From an uncultured Desulfuromonadales bacterium (GTDB lineage Bacteria; Desulfobacterota; Desulfuromonadia; Desulfuromonadales; Geopsychrobacteraceae), in assembly GCA_945787295.1 (NCBI GenBank), contig CALZHQ010000064.1, forward strand, positions 1 to 25,543: a stretch of DNA of 25,543 nucleotides. The letters run 5' to 3'. Every line of letters starts with the position of its first letter. Position 1 is the stretch's first letter. This document shows positions 22,226 to 25,543 of this stretch, one piece after another. Both the position numbers and the translations under genes were made by a program. Under the pieces are notes generated by a model, which saw only the letters and a program-made list of their open reading frames with translations, had not been told where the DNA came from and did not search any database.

Positions 22226-22771
22226 ATGGCCCTGACTGCCACTATCTTCAAAGCGACTTTGCAGGTTTCAGATATGGATCGCAACTATTACGTCGAACAC
22301 CTGCTGACCCTGGCCCGACACCCGTCAGAGACCGACGAGCGGATGATGGTGCGGCTGCTCGCCTTTGCCCTGCATGCCGGCGAGCAGCTCTGTTTCACCA
22401 AGGGCTTGTGCGCCGATGACGAACCGGATCTCTGGCAGATGAGCTTAACCAACGAGATAGAGCTGTGGATCGATGTCGGCCTGCCGGATGAACGGCGGCT
22501 GCGCAAGGCCTGTAATCGTTCCAAACTGGTTTATCTTTACAGTTACGGTGGCCGGAGCGCCGATCTCTGGTGGCAGAAAAACAGCGCTAAGCTGCAGCGT
22601 TTTGGCAACCTCAATATCATTGAAGTCCCCGAGACGGCGAGCAAGACGCTGGGAAAACTGGCTGAGCGCAACATGCAGCTGCAATGCACGGTGCAGGATG
22701 GCGAGATCTGGCTGAGTAACGGCGCGCAGAGCTGCAGTATTTCGCCACGCGTGAGAAAATCGCAGATTTAA
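22226..22771 (+). CDS. yaeQ: YaeQ family protein
   Basis: 181 residues, matching YaeQ from MALTATIFKATLQVSDMDR through RNYYVEHLLTLARHPSETD and RMMVRLLAFALHA to the SNGAQSCSISP end. Structures of the family show a PD-(D/E)XK nuclease-like fold, but no activity is established. An old link to RfaH-like antitermination in E. coli has not held up well. AAGGAC lies seven bases before the ATG. Seventeen bases separate it from the RNase H-fold gene and 42 from the helicase gene, so co-transcription is likely. Confidence 0.92.
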   Translation: MALTATIFKATLQVSDMDRNYYVEHLLTLARHPSETDERMMVRLLAFALHAGEQLCFTKGLCADDEPDLWQMSLTNEIELWIDVGLPDERRLRKACNRSKLVYLYSYGGRSADLWWQKNSAKLQRFGNLNIIEVPETASKTLGKLAERNMQLQCTVQDGEIWLSNGAQSCSISPRVRKSQI

Positions 22772-22813
22772 GCCACGACTGCAACATCAACCAATAGAAC
22801 AGAGAAACCACCC

Positions 22814-24217
22814 ATGTCATTCGCTTCCCTCGGACTTTCCGAGCCGCTCCTCCGCGCCATCAAGGAAAGCGGCTACAGCAAGCCGACGCCGATCCAGCGT
22901 CAGGCAATCCCCGCGGTTCTTGACGGCAAAGACCTGATGGCCGCAGCGCAGACCGGCACCGGCAAAACAGCCGGCTTCATCCTGCCGCTGCTGCAACGTC
23001 TGAGCGAAGGCCCCAAAGTCAAATCGAACCAGGTCCGCGTACTGGTGCTGACGCCGACCCGTGAGTTAGCCGTTCAGGTCGCGCAGAACGTTGCCAGCTA
23101 CAGCAAACATCTGCCGGTTAAATCGTGCGTGGTCTACGGCGGGGTGAAGATCAATCCACAGATGATGAAACTACGCGGCGGGGTCGACCTGCTGGTGGCA
23201 ACGCCGGGCCGCCTGCTCGATCTGGCCAGCCAGAATGCCGTCAAGTTTGCCCAACTTGAAACCCTGGTACTGGATGAGGCCGATCGTATGCTCGACTTGG
23301 GCTTCAGCGATGAGATCGGCAAAATCATGGCCTTGCTGCCGAAGCGGCGGCAGAGTCTGCTTTTTTCGGCAACCTTTTCCGACGAGATCCGCAGGCTGAC
23401 CAGAACCCTGCTGAACAAGCCACTGCAGATCGATATCAGCCCGCGAAATTCTACCGCTAAAAGTATCAAACAGTGGGTTATTGAAGTCGACAAGAGTAAA
23501 AAACCAACGCTGCTCAGCCACTTGGTCCGTAACCAAAACTGGTCGCAGGTGCTGGTTTTTACCAAGACCAAGAAGGGCGCGGACACGTTGGTTCGCCAGC
23601 TGAAGAACGACAATCTTTCGGCCGTTGCGATCCACGGTGACAAGAGCCAGGGACTACGCACCCGAGCGCTGAAAGATTTCAAGACCAACCGAACCCGTAT
23701 CCTGGTGGCCACCGACATTGCCGCGCGTGGTCTCGATATCAACGAGCTGCCCCACGTGATCAATTTCGACCTGCCGAAAGTTGCCGAAGACTACATCCAC
23801 CGTATCGGCCGCACCGGCCGGGCCGGTTTGCCGGGCGAAGCAATTTCACTGGTCAGTGCCGACGAAGCCAGACTGCTGGCCGCTATCGAATCTTTGATCA
23901 AACAGACCCTGGTGCGCGAAGTCGAGACCGGCTTTGTCCCGCATCACAAAGTCCCCCTGACCCGCCAGACAAATGCGCTACCGAAGAAACCGAAAAAAAC
24001 TAAGCTGAAACATAAACCTGTTGAAAGCAGAAAAACTACATCTGAACATTACGCAGGTGAGCTACCTCGGCGGGACAGCAAGCCACAGGATGCGGACAGG
24101 GCAAAAGGCAGGAGCAGGACAAGACGTGATCGAAACACTGCCCCGACAAAGAAGCACACGACGGCAAAATCAAATCGAAACAGTTCCCGGTTCAACAGAC
24201 CAGGCGATTGCCGTTAA
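22814..24217 (+). CDS. DEAD-box ATP-dependent RNA helicase, RhlE type
   Basis: 467 residues with all motifs: Q motif near residues 3-28, AQTGTGKT 45-52, PTRELA 81-86, TPGR 130-133, DEAD 154-157, SAT 185-187, then [19 protein letters not shown] and [10 protein letters not shown]. It unwinds short RNA duplexes in ribosome assembly or RNA decay. The C-terminal ~90 residues are Lys/Arg/Thr-rich and low complexity, as in RhlE-type enzymes, and would bind RNA non-specifically. It ends the plus-strand run VF530, RNase H-fold, yaeQ, helicase. The ribosome site is weak, consistent with translation helped by upstream genes. Confidence 0.93.
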   Translation: MSFASLGLSEPLLRAIKESGYSKPTPIQRQAIPAVLDGKDLMAAAQTGTGKTAGFILPLLQRLSEGPKVKSNQVRVLVLTPTRELAVQVAQNVASYSKHLPVKSCVVYGGVKINPQMMKLRGGVDLLVATPGRLLDLASQNAVKFAQLETLVLDEADRMLDLGFSDEIGKIMALLPKRRQSLLFSATFSDEIRRLTRTLLNKPLQIDISPRNSTAKSIKQWVIEVDKSKKPTLLSHLVRNQNWSQVLVFTKTKKGADTLVRQLKNDNLSAVAIHGDKSQGLRTRALKDFKTNRTRILVATDIAARGLDINELPHVINFDLPKVAEDYIHRIGRTGRAGLPGEAISLVSADEARLLAAIESLIKQTLVREVETGFVPHHKVPLTRQTNALPKKPKKTKLKHKPVESRKTTSEHYAGELPRRDSKPQDADRAKGRSRTRRDRNTAPTKKHTTAKSNRNSSRFNRPGDCR

Positions 24218-24451
24218 AAAACCAGTCAACGAAACAATTTATTCGGGCGCAACCCTTTCGGCAAGCGGTGCCGAGAACCGCCATGATTTATATTCTGCCG
24301 CTGCCCGGATATCAATGTGGGAGACAGCCGCTTTAGAATTATCCCTGTGCCTCCCAACAAGAAGCGCCACCGAACGACCCGTCAGGCGTCAATTCACGTT
24401 CCAAGCCTCAACTGCAATTTTGCACTTTCCTCTTCACAGCGACAAGAACCC
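24218..24451 (+). other. Non-coding stretch after the DEAD-box gene
   Basis: No credible gene. A plus-strand frame running from inside the helicase gene to 24455 has a disordered, unconvincing translation and no ribosome site. No strong terminator was recognised by eye; GGGCGCAACCC... at 24246 onward forms only short pairings. Confidence 0.4.
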
Positions 24452-24480
24452 TTGAAATCTCTATCCCAGCGCTGTAATAT
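24452..24480 (+). promoter_or_regulatory. Sigma70-type promoter of the SH3/anchor protein gene
   Basis: TTGAAA (24452-24457) and TAATAT (24475-24480) lie 17 bases apart, giving a transcript that starts about 40 bases before the ATG at 24526. Confidence 0.6.
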
Positions 24481-24525
24481 CGCACAGTTGCCATTCCTAA
24501 ATGACCAAGAGACCGGGGGTTTACT

Positions 24526-25203
24526 ATGAGAAACGCTGCCTTTTCGTTTCTGACAATTCTTCTTCTCCTGCTGACAGCTGCGATTGCAGAAGCGGAAACG
24601 CGCTATATTTCCGACCAGTTAATTGTGACGGTCCGCACGGGTGCCGGCAATCAATACCAGATTATTGAGACGCTGAAAAGTGATTCGCCGATCGAGATTC
24701 TTGAAGAAACCGCTGAATATGTCAAAGCCAGAACCCCTAAAGGGACAGAAGGGTATATTCTCAAGCAGTATGTGACCAAAGCGATCCCGAAAACACAACA
24801 GATCGCCGATCTGAAAAAACAAAAAGTGGCTCTCGAAAAAAAGCTGCAAAGGCAGCAGCAAGAGCTTCAGGAAGCCTCTGGTCTGGCAACTTCAAGTCAG
24901 GGCATTGTCGAGCAACTGAACAGTGATCTCAAAAATACCACACAGCAACTGGATAAAGTGAGTCGCGATTTTCAACAATTAAAGGAACGCTCTGAAAATG
25001 TTGTCAACCTGACCACCGAGCGCGATCAACTGCTGGAAGAGAATAGTCTGATCTCCAGTGAGCTGAAAGTTCTTCAGGAAGAGAACAAGGATTTTCACCG
25101 TTCCAATATGATTCAGTGGTTTCTGGCCGGTGGCGGGGTTTTCTTCGGCGGCTGGCTGGCCGGTAAAATTTCACGGAAAAAACGCGGCTACAGCCGTTTT
25201 TAA
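24526..25203 (+). CDS. SH3-domain, coiled-coil, membrane-anchor protein (TIGR04211 / YgiM type)
   Basis: 225 residues. A signal peptide (about 1-23) is followed by a bacterial SH3 domain at ~25-85 (VTVRTGAGNQYQIIETL, KARTPKGTEGYILKQYVT), a long coiled coil at ~93-185 rich in Lys, Gln and Glu, then a C-terminal transmembrane helix (MIQWFLAGGGVFFGGWLAG) and a basic KISRKKRGYSRF end. This order is that of the TIGR04211 family, which includes E. coli YgiM. The SH3 domain would sit in the periplasm, possibly touching cell-wall peptides; no activity is known. It is a single gene with its own promoter, converging on the permease gene. Confidence 0.87.
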   Translation: MRNAAFSFLTILLLLLTAAIAEAETRYISDQLIVTVRTGAGNQYQIIETLKSDSPIEILEETAEYVKARTPKGTEGYILKQYVTKAIPKTQQIADLKKQKVALEKKLQRQQQELQEASGLATSSQGIVEQLNSDLKNTTQQLDKVSRDFQQLKERSENVVNLTTERDQLLEENSLISSELKVLQEENKDFHRSNMIQWFLAGGGVFFGGWLAGKISRKKRGYSRF

Positions 25204-25243
25204 CAGAGCTCCGCCAAAGGACTTCCAAGTCGGCAGGCCTTAA

Positions 25244-25543
25244 TTACCGTCGCACTTCAGGCAACCGCAGCTGATCGTACCTGGTAAAGAAACTGCGATA
25301 GCCCTGATGCAGGATTAAAAACGAAGTCACTGCGACACTGCCGGTGATAACGCACATGATCGCCAGCTGATATTTTACGGCAATGATCGGCTCGGTACCG
25401 GAAAGAATCTGCCCTGTCATCATCCCCGGCAGAAACACAATCCCCATTGCGGCCATGGCATTGATCGATGGTATCAAGGCCGCATTAAAGGCACTTCGTA
25501 CGGCCGGCAAACTGGCCTGACGGGCACTGGCCCCGAGGCAAAG
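25244..25543 (-). CDS. fetB: FetB/YbbM-type ABC transporter permease, N-terminal part outside window
   Basis: The frame stays open through the window end: before the TTG at 25510 it reads LCLGASARQAS, which continues the family sequence, so this is the C-terminal ~99 residues of a longer protein. SLPAVRSAFNAALIPSINAM, then FLPGMMTGQILSGTEPI and two hydrophobic helices, match the UPF0014/FetB family. E. coli FetAB is linked to iron export and peroxide resistance. The ATPase partner would lie outside the window. It ends RLPEVRR, 40 bases from the convergent SH3-protein gene. Confidence 0.85.
   Translation of the reverse strand, partial: LCLGASARQASLPAVRSAFNAALIPSINAMAAMGIVFLPGMMTGQILSGTEPIIAVKYQLAIMCVITGSVAVTSFLILHQGYRSFFTRYDQLRLPEVRR

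Noticed and set aside
24021..24455. 144-residue frame running from the helicase gene into the gap
   Set aside because: Overlaps the low-complexity helicase tail out of frame; the part beyond the helicase stop has no protein-like pattern.
1..25543. CRISPR array, transposase, integrase or toxin-antitoxin pair
   Set aside because: None was seen: no regularly spaced repeats, no recognisable mobile-element enzyme, and no paired small genes with toxin-antitoxin signatures.

Overview
The window looks like a chromosome segment of a delta-proteobacterium of the Desulfuromonadales/Geobacter type. The grounds are a selenocysteine operon whose SelD itself contains selenocysteine, a GEMM (cyclic-dinucleotide) riboswitch, tRNA genes with strong sigma70-like promoters and Rho-independent terminators, and several small proteins of a kind seen in that group. 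This assignment is an inference from gene content; no rRNA is present to confirm it.

Layout. 1-1184: 3' part of a DEDDh exonuclease with an unusual N-terminal extension. 1408-5851 (minus): operon selA-selB-selD, with an in-frame TGA (2404-2406) read as Sec17 of SelD. 5961-6788: tRNA-Ala(GGC) flanked by two small membrane proteins. 6966-9165: pabB-pabC for p-aminobenzoate (folate) synthesis. 9162-9315: a promoter, a tRNA-Leu(CAA) body lacking its 3' acceptor strand, and a terminator. 9349-10743: a small hypothetical protein and metC (cystathionine beta-lyase).

10744-19265 is less dense, more AT-rich and accessory in character. It begins with a 23-nt fragment resembling the 3' end of a tRNA or tmRNA, next to a 23-bp inverted repeat. 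Then follow a DUF2059 lipoprotein, a small hypothetical gene, umuDC (error-prone polymerase V), an orphan lipoprotein, hspQ, a secreted GDSL esterase preceded by a c-di-GMP-I type riboswitch with a possible terminator/antiterminator platform, a NifU-C-like small protein with an altered cysteine motif, and a three-helix OmpA/MotB-like protein.

19266-24217 is a nucleic-acid block. On the minus strand are a GNAT acetyltransferase and a natural fusion of a PolA-type 5'-3' exonuclease to RNase HI. Divergently on the plus strand are a VF530 DNA-binding protein, a second compact RNase H-fold protein, YaeQ and an RhlE-type DEAD-box helicase. The window closes with an SH3/coiled-coil/anchor protein that has a good promoter, and the 3' end of a FetB-type permease.

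The most noteworthy points are the riboswitch in front of the esterase (with a compensatory C21/G46 swap relative to the usual G21/C46), the hidden selenoprotein start of selD, the exonuclease-RNase HI fusion, and the promoter-driven tRNA-Leu without an acceptor stem.
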